Source of the DNA: Streptomyces toxytricini
GTDB lineage: Bacteria > Actinomycetota > Actinomycetes > Streptomycetales > Streptomycetaceae
NCBI RefSeq assembly: GCF_014649915.1
Contig: NZ_BMTY01000021.1
Location: 1 to 64,000 of the forward strand
DNA length: 64,000 nt
Reading direction: 5' to 3'
Made by a program: the position numbers and the translations under genes. The notes under the pieces were generated by a model. That model was not told the DNA's origin and made no database searches. It was given only the letters and a program-made list of their open reading frames with translations. Of the stretch, positions 53,042-61,507 are shown piece by piece. Position 1 is the first letter of the stretch; every line of letters begins with the position of its first letter.

Positions 53042-55198
53042 TCAGCCCGTTCCCTCCAGCCGGACCAGCAGCGGGGCCGCCCGCTCCCCGCGGACCGTGG
53101 TCAGCGAGAGCACGGCGTGCCCGGGCGGGACGGAGTGCGCCAGGTCGGAGGCGGACCAGCGCTCCCGCTCCACCTGCCGGACGGTGACCGCGTCCGTCGT
53201 CACGGCCTTGCCGGTGACGAGCTTGCGGAAGGCGTGCACGGCCCGGGTCAGCGGCTGGTCGGCGAAGACGGTGCGGTGGGTGACGTCCCGGGCCTCCACC
53301 CACTCGGTGCCCCACGCCTCGGCGAAGCGCCTGCCGTCCCAGGTGGTGACGCCGGAGAAGGCCATCCGGCAGCCGACGGCCCCGAGCAGCGGGGTCCGCA
53401 GCGCCTCGGGGACGTCGTCGAGGGTGCGCAGCGCCAGCAGGACGCCGGCGTTGGCGGTGCGCAGCCGCTGGAGGCTGCGCACGCTCTGCGGGGTCAGGGT
53501 GTGGGAGGCGTCGTCGACGGCGAGGAACGCGAACAGCGACCGGTCGGTGCGGGCCTCCGCGCAGGCGGTGAACTGGGCGAGGACCAGGCGGGCGAGGATG
53601 CGGGACGCGTCGGCGTGCCCGCGTTCGGGGAGGTCGATGCGGACGCGCAGCGGGTGCTCCAGGCTGCGCAGCGAGAAGGGCCGGCTGCGGCCGCTGGTGT
53701 CGAAGAACCCGTCGAATGCGGGCCGGTCCAGCAGCGCCACGCGGTCGGCGAGGACGGGGCCGGGGTCGCCGTGGCTGCCGTGCTGGCGGTCGCGGGCGTC
53801 GAGCTCGCGGAGCATGGCGGACGCTCCGGCGGCTTCGAGGGCGGAGCGCAGGGCGTCGAGGCGGGCGGGCACCCGGTCGAGCAGTTCGCGCAGCTCTGGC
53901 ACGGCCGGGAAGCGGCCGTACGCGGTACGGAAGGGGCCGAGGAGCTGGGCGAGGGCGGTGGCGGCGCGGCGGACCTCCAGGCCCGGGACGTCGCCGGTGA
54001 AGGCCTCGGCGAGCAGCCCTGCGGCCTCGTCGGGGTCGGTGGTGCCCCCGTACAGGTCGAGGTCGTGGACGGAGGCGGGGTCGCCGATGCGGACGACCAC
54101 GTCGAACCCGTCGTCGGGGCCGAGCCGGGTGCCGGCGGCGGCGACGGCGACGACGGCGGCCTGGCCGGCGAGGGCCTGGAGGGCGAGGGACTCCACTACG
54201 GGCCGGACGAGCAGGGCGGTCTTCCCCGCGCCGGAGGGGCCGACGGCGAGCAGCGAGGTGCCGAGCACGGCGGGGTCGAGGGCGAGCCGCGTGCCGCGGC
54301 GGGCGTACGGGTTGCGGGTGCCGGGGTCGGCGGTGCCGAGCAGGACCTGCCGGGCGAGGAGGTCGTGGCGGGCGGCGCGCACGGGCAGGTCGCGGGCCCC
54401 GGAGGGGTGCAGGCAGGCGGCGGCGCCCTTGCCGCGGACGGCTCCGGCGAAGGCGGTGGCGCGCGCGGGGTCGGCGCGTACGGAGTCCCAGGCGCGCCGG
54501 ATGCGGCTGTGGTCGACGTCGTTCATCCGGCCGGAGGCGGTTTCGGCGGCGAGCAGGTCGGCGAGGTCCCCGAGGCCGGCCCGGCGCAGCTCCGGCCAGC
54601 CGGCGGGGTCGTCGGGGCCACCGGGTTCGGGCCGGTCGGGCAGCCGGGTCCGGTCGGCTCGGGCGGCGCGGGCCGCGCCCCCGGTGAGGAGGCGGCGGAC
54701 GAGTTCGGGCCAGCGGCCGAGCCGGCCGAATCCGGTGGCCAGCATCAGGGCGACGGCGGTGTACCAGGTGTAGGCGGCGACGACGGCCGGCATGGTGCCG
54801 GCCCAGGAGTCGGGCGTGAACATGTAGAGCGGCCAGAGCCAGAAGCCGCCCAGATAGCCGTTCCACAGCAGGGACCACAGCAGCAGTCCGGCGAGGAGGG
54901 AGATCAGGGCCCCGGAGACGAGCTGGCGGGTCGGGGTGCGCTCCGGCTCCTCGGCGGGGCGGGGCACGTGCCCGTACGCCCACACCCCGGGCCCGTCGAA
55001 GACGCGCGGGGTGCGCAGCCAGTCGGCGAGGGCGGGGCCGCCGCCGGGGGCGTGAGCGGGCCGGGGCGGCGCGGCGGGCGGGGCGGCGGGCGGCGCCGGG
55101 GGCGGGCCGGCGGGCCTGGGCACCTGCCTGCCCGGGGCGTGGCCGGTGTGCGGCGCCCGTCCCTCGCCGGTGCCGTGCGGCGTGCCGTCGGTGTCCAT
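53042..55198 (-). CDS. VirD4/TraD-like membrane ATPase
   Basis: A 718-residue protein. A Pro-rich N terminus (about 1-60) and two or three membrane helices (about 93-112 and 138-156) precede a P-loop ATPase with Walker A GPSGAGKT at residues 320-327, Walker B near FLAVDDASHTL, and a conserved C-terminal RecA-like part. The architecture resembles type IV coupling proteins, but no relaxase or conjugation gene is near. The ATG at 55198 has AGGGG upstream. It is divergent from gabT. Confidence 0.8.
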   Translation of the reverse strand: MDTDGTPHGTGEGRAPHTGHAPGRQVPRPAGPPPAPPAAPPAAPPRPAHAPGGGPALADWLRTPRVFDGPGVWAYGHVPRPAEEPERTPTRQLVSGALISLLAGLLLWSLLWNGYLGGFWLWPLYMFTPDSWAGTMPAVVAAYTWYTAVALMLATGFGRLGRWPELVRRLLTGGAARAARADRTRLPDRPEPGGPDDPAGWPELRRAGLGDLADLLAAETASGRMNDVDHSRIRRAWDSVRADPARATAFAGAVRGKGAAACLHPSGARDLPVRAARHDLLARQVLLGTADPGTRNPYARRGTRLALDPAVLGTSLLAVGPSGAGKTALLVRPVVESLALQALAGQAAVVAVAAAGTRLGPDDGFDVVVRIGDPASVHDLDLYGGTTDPDEAAGLLAEAFTGDVPGLEVRRAATALAQLLGPFRTAYGRFPAVPELRELLDRVPARLDALRSALEAAGASAMLRELDARDRQHGSHGDPGPVLADRVALLDRPAFDGFFDTSGRSRPFSLRSLEHPLRVRIDLPERGHADASRILARLVLAQFTACAEARTDRSLFAFLAVDDASHTLTPQSVRSLQRLRTANAGVLLALRTLDDVPEALRTPLLGAVGCRMAFSGVTTWDGRRFAEAWGTEWVEARDVTHRTVFADQPLTRAVHAFRKLVTGKAVTTDAVTVRQVERERWSASDLAHSVPPGHAVLSLTTVRGERAAPLLVRLEGTG

Positions 55199-55446
55199 GA
55201 AACCCCTGCCCCCTGCCCGTTTCCCTGCGCTGCGCCGCTCAATGTAGTTGCCCGGGGGCGGCTGCGGGCCGGTACCGGCCGGTGTCGCGGCGGGGTTCCG
55301 GCGCGCCGCGCCGCCTCCCTCCTATGGCCGCCGCGGACAAGGACACGGCCGGACCACTCCCGAACGGAGCATGCTTTACCCCCTCCCCCGGGCCTAGCCT
55401 GCGGACAAAGACACAAGTGCGTCCGAAAACACCCCCAGGAGCCCCC

Positions 55447-56781
55447 ATGACCGCTGTCCCGCAGGAGCGCAAGCTCGTCACCGCGATCCCCGGCCCGAAG
55501 TCGCAGGAGCTTCAGGCCCGCCGCCTCGGTGCGGTGGCCGGCGGCGTGGGTTCGGTGCTCCCCGTCTTCACCAAGCGCCTGGACGGCGGCATCCTCGAGG
55601 ACGTCGACGGCAACCGCCTGATCGACTTCGGCTCCGGCATCGCCGTGACCTCGGTCGGCGGCTCCGCCGAGGCCGTCGTGCGCCGCGCCGGCGCGCAGCT
55701 CGCCGACTTCACCCACACCTGTTTCATGGTCACCCCGTACGAGGGCTACGTGGAGGTCTGCGAGGCGCTGGCCGAGCTGACCCCGGGCGACCACGCGAAG
55801 AAGTCCGCGCTGTTCAACTCCGGCGCCGAGGCCGTCGAGAACGCCGTCAAGATCGCGCGTGCGTACACCAAGCGCCAGGCCGTCGTCGTCTTCGACCACG
55901 GCTACCACGGCCGCACCAACCTCACCATGGCCCTGACGGCGAAGAACATGCCGTACAAGCACGGCTTCGGTCCGTTCGCCCCCGAGGTCTACCGCGTGCC
56001 GGTCGCGTACGGCTACCGCTGGCCCACCGGCGCCGAGAACTGCGGCCCCGAGGCCGCCGCCCAGGCGATCGACCAGATCACCAAGCAGATCGGCGCCGAG
56101 AACGTCGCCGCGATCATCATCGAGCCGGTCCTCGGCGAGGGCGGCTTCATCGAGCCCGCGAAGGGCTTCCTGCCCGCGATCGTGAAGTTCGCCAACGACA
56201 ACGGCATCGTCTTCGTCGCGGACGAGATCCAGTCCGGCTTCTGCCGCACCGGCCAGTGGTTCGCCTGTGAGGACGAGGGCATCGTCCCGGACCTGATCAC
56301 CACCGCCAAGGGCATCGCCGGCGGTCTGCCGCTCGCCGCGGTGACCGGGCGCGCCGAGATCATGGACGCCCCTCACGCGGGCGGCCTGGGCGGCACGTAC
56401 GGCGGCAACCCAGTGGCCTGCGCCGGCGCGCTCGGCTCCATCGAGACCATGAAGGAGCTCGACCTCAACGCCAAGGCGAAGGAGATCGAGTCCCTCATGA
56501 AGGCGCGGCTGTCCGCGATGCAGGAGAAGTACGAGATCATCGGCGACATCCGCGGCCGCGGCGCCATGATCGCCATCGAGCTGGTCAAGGACCCCGCGTC
56601 CAAGACGCCGAACCCGGAGGCCGCCGCGGCGCTCGCCAAGGCCTGCCACGCCGAGGGCGTCATCGTCCTCACCTGCGGCACCTACGGCAACGTGCTCCGC
56701 TTCCTGCCGCCGCTGGTCATCGGCGAGGACCTGCTGAACGAGGGCCTGGACGTCATCGAGGCCGCGTTCGCGACCCTCTGA
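55447..56781 (+). CDS. gabT: 4-aminobutyrate aminotransferase
   Basis: PLP-dependent transaminase converting GABA and 2-oxoglutarate to succinate semialdehyde and glutamate; 444 residues. The PLP lysine is K288 (TTAKGIAGGLP), with FNSGAEAVENAVKIAR and DEIQSGFCRTG as cofactor and substrate motifs. The ATG at 55447 follows CAGGAGCCCCC. It is divergent from the VirD4-like gene across a 248-base region and is followed by a 12-base tandem repeat. Confidence 0.95.
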   Translation: MTAVPQERKLVTAIPGPKSQELQARRLGAVAGGVGSVLPVFTKRLDGGILEDVDGNRLIDFGSGIAVTSVGGSAEAVVRRAGAQLADFTHTCFMVTPYEGYVEVCEALAELTPGDHAKKSALFNSGAEAVENAVKIARAYTKRQAVVVFDHGYHGRTNLTMALTAKNMPYKHGFGPFAPEVYRVPVAYGYRWPTGAENCGPEAAAQAIDQITKQIGAENVAAIIIEPVLGEGGFIEPAKGFLPAIVKFANDNGIVFVADEIQSGFCRTGQWFACEDEGIVPDLITTAKGIAGGLPLAAVTGRAEIMDAPHAGGLGGTYGGNPVACAGALGSIETMKELDLNAKAKEIESLMKARLSAMQEKYEIIGDIRGRGAMIAIELVKDPASKTPNPEAAAALAKACHAEGVIVLTCGTYGNVLRFLPPLVIGEDLLNEGLDVIEAAFATL

Positions 56782-56828
56782 GCGGTCGTCCGGGCGGCCG
56801 TCCGAGCGGCCGTCTGAGCGAACGTCCG
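56781..56828. repeat. Four 12-bp tandem repeats at the gabT stop
   Basis: Units: AGCGGTCGTCCG, GGCGGCCGTCCG, AGCGGCCGTCTG and AGCGAACGTCCG (56781-56792, -56804, -56816, -56828). The first base belongs to the gabT stop codon. Confidence 0.8.
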
Positions 56829-56950
56829 AACACGCGCTCGCGAGGGTACCGCCGGTAACGGTCGGGCGCTGTGAAGAAGATGTGGGGGGCCGATGGCAGG
56901 ACCGCGTTCCTGCTGTCGGTCCCCTTTCCGCTGCCGTACGGTTTCTGCAG

Positions 56951-57817
56951 ATGAGTGAGACACCCCGCTCCCGGGATTCCGGGGGCGACACCGGTACCGG
57001 GCTTCCCCAGCGCCGCACCGGGCCTGCGTTCGCGCACACTCCTCACCGATCGGACAGCCGACCGCCCCACACCCCCCGGGGCGCCCGGCAACCCGGTCCG
57101 GGCGGCCGTCCCGGAACCATCCCCCCTGTTCCGGGACGGCCGGCCACCTCCTCCTTCTCCCTCCGCTCCGTCCTCCTCCTCGCAGGGGCCCTCCTGGGGC
57201 TCGCCCTGGCGACCTGGCAGGTGCTGGCCCCGGGCCCGCTGCTCGGTCCGGACGAGCGGATCAGTGCCGCGCTCGTGCGCACGGTCCCCGACGCCGTCAC
57301 CGAGCGGCTCTCCGACCTGGGCAACGTGCCCGTCGCCGTGCCCGCCCTCGTCCTGGCCGCGGCGTACGCCCTGCGCCGCGGCAACCGGTCCGGCGCCCAG
57401 GCGGCCGTCCTCGCCGTCGCCCTGGTGCCGGCCCTGGTGGTCCCGCTGAAGGCGTGGACCGCCCGCCCCGGACCGCTGGAGCCCTGGGCCGCCGGCTACT
57501 TCCCCTCCGGACACACGGCCACCGCCGCCGTCGCCTACGGGGCCGCGGCCCTGCTGCTGCGCCCGTACACCCGCAGGCCGTGGCCGGTTCTCGCGGCGCT
57601 GGTGCTGACGGCCGCCACCGCCGCGGGGCTCGTCCTGCGCGGGTTCCACTGGCCGCTCGACGTGCTGGCGTCGCTCCTGCTGAGCGTGCCGCTGCTGTAC
57701 GCCGTCGAGCGGGCCGTCGTCAGGGGGCTCAGCCGCGGCGGCCCGACGGCCCGTCCCCGGCGGCGCGGACGGCCGCTGCCTCGTGCAGGGCGAGCTCCAG
57801 CACCGCCGGATCGGTGA
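56951..57817 (+). CDS. PAP2-family membrane phosphatase
   Basis: A 288-residue protein. A Pro/Arg-rich cytoplasmic N terminus (1-68) is followed by several membrane helices and the PAP2 motifs: K167...RP (KAWTARPG), PSGH at 185-188 (YFPSGHTATA) and HWPLD at 233-237. The third motif normally has an arginine six residues before the histidine; here position 227 is Leu. Start ATG 56951. Its 3' end overlaps the convergent Prim-Pol-like gene. Lipid phosphatase role is inferred. Confidence 0.85.
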   Translation: MSETPRSRDSGGDTGTGLPQRRTGPAFAHTPHRSDSRPPHTPRGARQPGPGGRPGTIPPVPGRPATSSFSLRSVLLLAGALLGLALATWQVLAPGPLLGPDERISAALVRTVPDAVTERLSDLGNVPVAVPALVLAAAYALRRGNRSGAQAAVLAVALVPALVVPLKAWTARPGPLEPWAAGYFPSGHTATAAVAYGAAALLLRPYTRRPWPVLAALVLTAATAAGLVLRGFHWPLDVLASLLLSVPLLYAVERAVVRGLSRGGPTARPRRRGRPLPRAGRAPAPPDR

Positions 57818-58205
57818 GCGTCCCCCGGCCGTCCGGCGGCACCAGCCAGTGCCCGGCGGCCCCGGGCGCCCGGCCGGGGTGGGGGACGACGACCCAGCTG
57901 CCCCGCCCGGCGCCGCGCACGCCGGTGGCGAGCCAGTGCGAGGCCGTCCCGGCAGGCACGAAGAAGCCCAGCCGGGTGCCGCCGGGGCCGGCGAGCACCG
58001 GGCCGGGCCGCCCGCGCAGCCTCCGCAGGACGGCGAGCGCGGCCCGCCCGAGCCCGCCGGGCAGGACCAGCACGTCCCAGTGCCGGCCCGCGGGCAGCAG
58101 GGCGACCCCGTCGGGGCTGCGCTCCCACTCCCACCGGCAGGCCTGCGGATCGCCCGCCGCCGACACGAGCCATTCCACCGCGGCTTTGACATCCGAGCCC
58201 CGCAT
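57729..58205 (-). CDS. Short Prim-Pol-like protein
   Basis: A 158-residue protein resembling the short Streptomyces proteins labelled bifunctional DNA primase/polymerase (GRHWDVLVLPGGLGRAALAVL, RLGFFVPAGTASHWLATGV, GSWVVVPHPGRAPG). The acidic catalytic residues of a real Prim-Pol are not evident, so it is unlikely to be a polymerase by itself. ATG at 58205 with a palindrome 23 bases upstream. Its end overlaps the PAP2 gene by 89 bases on opposite strands. Confidence 0.75.
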   Translation of the reverse strand: MRGSDVKAAVEWLVSAAGDPQACRWEWERSPDGVALLPAGRHWDVLVLPGGLGRAALAVLRRLRGRPGPVLAGPGGTRLGFFVPAGTASHWLATGVRGAGRGSWVVVPHPGRAPGAAGHWLVPPDGRGTLTDPAVLELALHEAAAVRAAGDGPSGRRG

Positions 58206-58227
58206 CGCCCGGCCTCCGTTCCCTGTA

Positions 58228-58244
58228 GGTGAGGGTTCCTCACC
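58228..58244. promoter_or_regulatory. Inverted repeat upstream of the Prim-Pol-like gene
   Basis: GGTGAGG-GTT-CCTCACC, seven-base perfect arms and a three-base centre, 23 bases upstream of the start. It looks like an operator or a small hairpin over the leader. Confidence 0.4.
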
Positions 58245-58343
58245 CGGAGAGAGCGCGGCCGGCGCCTGTCATGACGCGGGTTCCACCGCCACGGCGGAGT
58301 GAACCGGGTCACTTCCCTGGCGAGGGCCGGCGGTCCGGCGCCG

Positions 58344-59762
58344 TCAGCTGTCGAAGCCGAGGCCGAACCGGTCGAGGGTCTTCAGCCACAGGTTGCGGCG
58401 GCCGCCGCGGGCGTCGGCCCGCGCCAGGGACCACTTGGTGAGCGTGATCCCCGTCCAGGCGAACGGCTCGGGCGGGAACGGCATCGGCTTGGACCGCACC
58501 ATCTCCAGCCGGGTCCGCTCGGTGCGCGCGCCGTCGAGGAGGTCCAGCATCACGTCGGCGCCGAAGCGGGTGGCGCCGACGCCGAGGCCGGTGTAGCCGG
58601 CCGCGTAGGCGACCCTGCCGGAGTGCGCGGTGCCGAAGAACGCCGAGAAGCGGGAGCACGTGTCGATCGCCCCGCCCCAGGCGTGGCTGAAGCCGACGCC
58701 CTCCAGCTGCGGGAACGCCGTGAAGAAGTGCTGCGCCAGCTTGAGGTAGGTCTCGGGCCGGTGGTCGTACTCGGAGTCCAGGCGGCCCTTGTACGGGTAG
58801 ACGGCGTCGTAGCCGCCCCACAGGATGCGGTGGTCCGGGGTGATGCGGAAGTAGTGGAACTGGTTGGCGCTGTCGCCCATGCCCTGGCGGTTCTGCCAGC
58901 CGATGGCCTTCAGCTGGTCGGCGGTGAGCGGCTCGGTCATGAGGGCGTAGTCGTAGACGGGGACCGTGAACGGCCGGATCCGCCGGACCAGCGAGGGGAA
59001 GATGTTGGTGCCGAGCGCGACCCGCCGGGCGAAGATCCGCCCGTAGGGGGTGCGGACGGCCATCCCGGCGCCGGAGGAGCCCAGCGACAGGCCGCGGGTG
59101 TTCTCGTAGATGCGCACGCCGAGGCCGAGGCAGGCCTGCTTCAGGCCCCAGGCGAGCCGGGCGGGGTTCAGCATGGCGACGCCGTCGGTGTCCCAGAGGC
59201 CGGCGAGGAAGGTCGGCGAGTCGACCTCGGCGCGCAGGGCGTCGCGGTCGAGCCAGCGCATGCCGTCCGCGAGGCCGAGCTTCTCGGCCTCCTGGTGGAG
59301 TTCGCGGAGCTCCTCGACCTGGTGGGGTTCGGTGGCGACGTCGATCTCGCCGGTGCGCTCGAAGTCGCAGTCGATGCCGTAGCGGGCGACGGCGGCCTCG
59401 ATCTCGTCGAGGTTGCGGGCGCCGAGCTCCTCCAGCTTCGCCAGTTCGCCGGGCCAGCGGGCCAGGCCGTTGGCGAAGCCGTGGGTGAGGGAGGCGGCGC
59501 AGAAGCCGCCGTTGCGTCCGGAGGCGGCCCAGCCCGCCTCCTTCGACTCGATGAGGACGACGTCCCGGGCGGGGTCGCGCTCCTTGGCGATCAGCGCCGT
59601 CCACAGGCCGCTGTAGCCCCCGCCGATGACGAGCAGGTCGCAGGCCTCGTCGGAGGTCAGGGCCGGCTGGGCGGGGGGCTTGCCGGGGTCGTCCAGCCAG
59701 TACGAGACCGGCAGTGCTTCGGAAAGGGATTTCGCAACGCTTCGCATGGCGACTGGGGCCAT
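58344..59762 (-). CDS. FAD-dependent oxidoreductase, putrescine-oxidase-like
   Basis: A 472-residue DAO-family flavoprotein. The Rossmann motif is VIGGGYSGLW at about residue 45, and ESKEAGWAASGRNGGFCAASL follows. It resembles gamma-glutamylputrescine oxidases (PuuB-like), which fits the adjacent polyamine transporter. The ATG at 59762 is chosen because GGGGAG lies about nine bases upstream; a TTG at 59771 is too close to it. It follows the transporter permease genes by 21 bases, so it is probably in the same operon. Confidence 0.9.
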   Translation of the reverse strand: MAPVAMRSVAKSLSEALPVSYWLDDPGKPPAQPALTSDEACDLLVIGGGYSGLWTALIAKERDPARDVVLIESKEAGWAASGRNGGFCAASLTHGFANGLARWPGELAKLEELGARNLDEIEAAVARYGIDCDFERTGEIDVATEPHQVEELRELHQEAEKLGLADGMRWLDRDALRAEVDSPTFLAGLWDTDGVAMLNPARLAWGLKQACLGLGVRIYENTRGLSLGSSGAGMAVRTPYGRIFARRVALGTNIFPSLVRRIRPFTVPVYDYALMTEPLTADQLKAIGWQNRQGMGDSANQFHYFRITPDHRILWGGYDAVYPYKGRLDSEYDHRPETYLKLAQHFFTAFPQLEGVGFSHAWGGAIDTCSRFSAFFGTAHSGRVAYAAGYTGLGVGATRFGADVMLDLLDGARTERTRLEMVRSKPMPFPPEPFAWTGITLTKWSLARADARGGRRNLWLKTLDRFGLGFDS

Positions 59763-59783
59763 GTCTTCCAACTCCCCACAGAG

Positions 59784-60578
59784 TTACTTGGGCTGTGCTT
59801 TCTTGCGGCGGTTGCCGACGATCTGGGCGGCGAGGACCACCAGCACCGCGATGACGAACATCGCCGTGCCGATGACGTTGATCTGCACGGGCGTACCGCG
59901 CTGGGCCGAGCCCCACACGAACATGGGGAAGGTGACGGTGTTGCCCGAGTTGAAGTTGGTGATGATGAAGTCGTCGAAGGACAGGGCGAACGAGAGCAGT
60001 GCGCCCGCCGCGATGCCCGGCGCCGCGATCGGCAGCGTGACCCGCAGGAAGGTCTGCACGGGGCTCGCGTAGAGGTCGCGGGCGGCCTCCTCCAGCCGCG
60101 GGTCCATCGACAGCACGCGCGCCTTGACGGCGGCGACGACGAAGCTGAGGCAGAACATGACGTGGGCGATCAGGATCGTCCAGAAGCCCAGTTCGACGCC
60201 CATGTTCAGGAACAGGGCGAGCAGCGAGGCGGCCATGACGATCTCGGGCATGGCCATCGGCATGAAGATCAGCGAGTTGACGGCGCCGCGCGCCCGGAAC
60301 CGGTAGCGGACCAGGGCGAAGGCGATGGCGGCGCCGAGCAGGGTCGCGCCGAGCGTGGCCCACAGGGCGATCTGGAGGGACAGGGCGAGGGAGCCGCACA
60401 GGTCGGCGACCCCGCAGGGGTCCTTCCAGGCGTCGAGGGAGAACTCCTGCCAGGCGTAGTTGAAGCGCCCGGAGGGGTTGTTGAAGGAGAAGACGGTGAC
60501 GACGACGTTCGGCAGGAGCAGGTAGGCGAGGGTCAGAAGCCCGAGGACGGTGACGAGGTTGCGGCGGAGCCAACGCAT
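59784..60578 (-). CDS. potC: Polyamine ABC transporter permease (PotC-like)
   Basis: A 264-residue inner-membrane permease of the spermidine/putrescine type, with about six helices. The EAA-loop EEAARDLYASPVQTF faces the ATPase. The ATG overlaps the potB stop (TGATG). Order potA-potB-potC is typical of polyamine importers. Confidence 0.88.
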   Translation of the reverse strand: MRWLRRNLVTVLGLLTLAYLLLPNVVVTVFSFNNPSGRFNYAWQEFSLDAWKDPCGVADLCGSLALSLQIALWATLGATLLGAAIAFALVRYRFRARGAVNSLIFMPMAMPEIVMAASLLALFLNMGVELGFWTILIAHVMFCLSFVVAAVKARVLSMDPRLEEAARDLYASPVQTFLRVTLPIAAPGIAAGALLSFALSFDDFIITNFNSGNTVTFPMFVWGSAQRGTPVQINVIGTAMFVIAVLVVLAAQIVGNRRKKAQPK

Positions 60579-61507
60579 CAGACCAGGTCCTCCGTCCCCG
60601 CGCGGCGGATGTAGATGGTGACCATGACCAGCACGGCGGCCATGAGGATGAACGACAGCGCGGCGGCCGTCGGGTAGTCGAGGATCCGCAGGTACTGCGA
60701 CTGGATGACGTTGCCGATCATCCGGGTGTCCGTCGAGCCGAGCAGCTCGGCGTTGACGTAGTCGCCGCTCGCCGGGATGAAGGTGAGCAGGGTCCCGGAG
60801 ACCACACCCGGCATCGACAGCGGGAAGGTGACCTTCCGGAAGGTCGTCGCGGGGGTGGCGTACAGGTCGCCGGCCGCTTCGTGCAGGCGCGCGTCAATGC
60901 GCTCCAGCGAGGTGTACAGCGGCAGGATCATGAAGGGCAGGAAGTTGTACGTGAGGCCGCAGACCACCGCGAGCGGGGTGGCGAGCACGCGTTCGCCCTG
61001 GGTCAGGCCGAGCCAGCTCGTGACGTCGAGGAAGCCGACGCTGTTGAGGACGGCGACGACGGGCCCGCCGTCGGCCAGGATCGTCTTCCACGCCAGCGTG
61101 CGGATGAGGAAGCTGGTGAAGAACGGCGCGATGACCAGGACCAGCAGCAGGTTGCGCCAGCGGCCCGCCTTGAAGGCGATCAGGTAGGCCAGCGGGTAGC
61201 CGAGGAGCAGGCACAGCAGGGTCGCGGTGCCGGCGTACAGCAGGGAGCGCAGGAACTGGGGGTAGTACTCGGCGAGGGCGTCCCAGTAGGTGCGGAAGTG
61301 CCAGGTGACCTCGAAGCCCTCTTCGAGGGAGCCGGTCTGCACCGAGGTGGAGGCCTGGTAGGCCATCGGCAGGACGAAGAAGACGAGCAGCCACAGGATG
61401 CCGGGCAGCAGCAGCCAGTAGGGGACGAGCCGCTTGCGCAGGGAGGGCCGGTGGACGGGTGGCTCGGCCGGGGCGGGGGCCTCGGGCGGCGCCGCGGTGG
61501 CGGTCAT
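60578..61507 (-). CDS. potB: Polyamine ABC transporter permease (PotB-like)
   Basis: A 309-residue permease with a Pro/Ala-rich N terminus before the first helix (about 29-48) and the EAA-loop HEAAGDLYATPATTF. Its ATG overlaps the potA stop (ATGA), and its stop overlaps the potC start, so the three are coupled. Confidence 0.88.
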   Translation of the reverse strand: MTATAAPPEAPAPAEPPVHRPSLRKRLVPYWLLLPGILWLLVFFVLPMAYQASTSVQTGSLEEGFEVTWHFRTYWDALAEYYPQFLRSLLYAGTATLLCLLLGYPLAYLIAFKAGRWRNLLLVLVIAPFFTSFLIRTLAWKTILADGGPVVAVLNSVGFLDVTSWLGLTQGERVLATPLAVVCGLTYNFLPFMILPLYTSLERIDARLHEAAGDLYATPATTFRKVTFPLSMPGVVSGTLLTFIPASGDYVNAELLGSTDTRMIGNVIQSQYLRILDYPTAAALSFILMAAVLVMVTIYIRRAGTEDLV

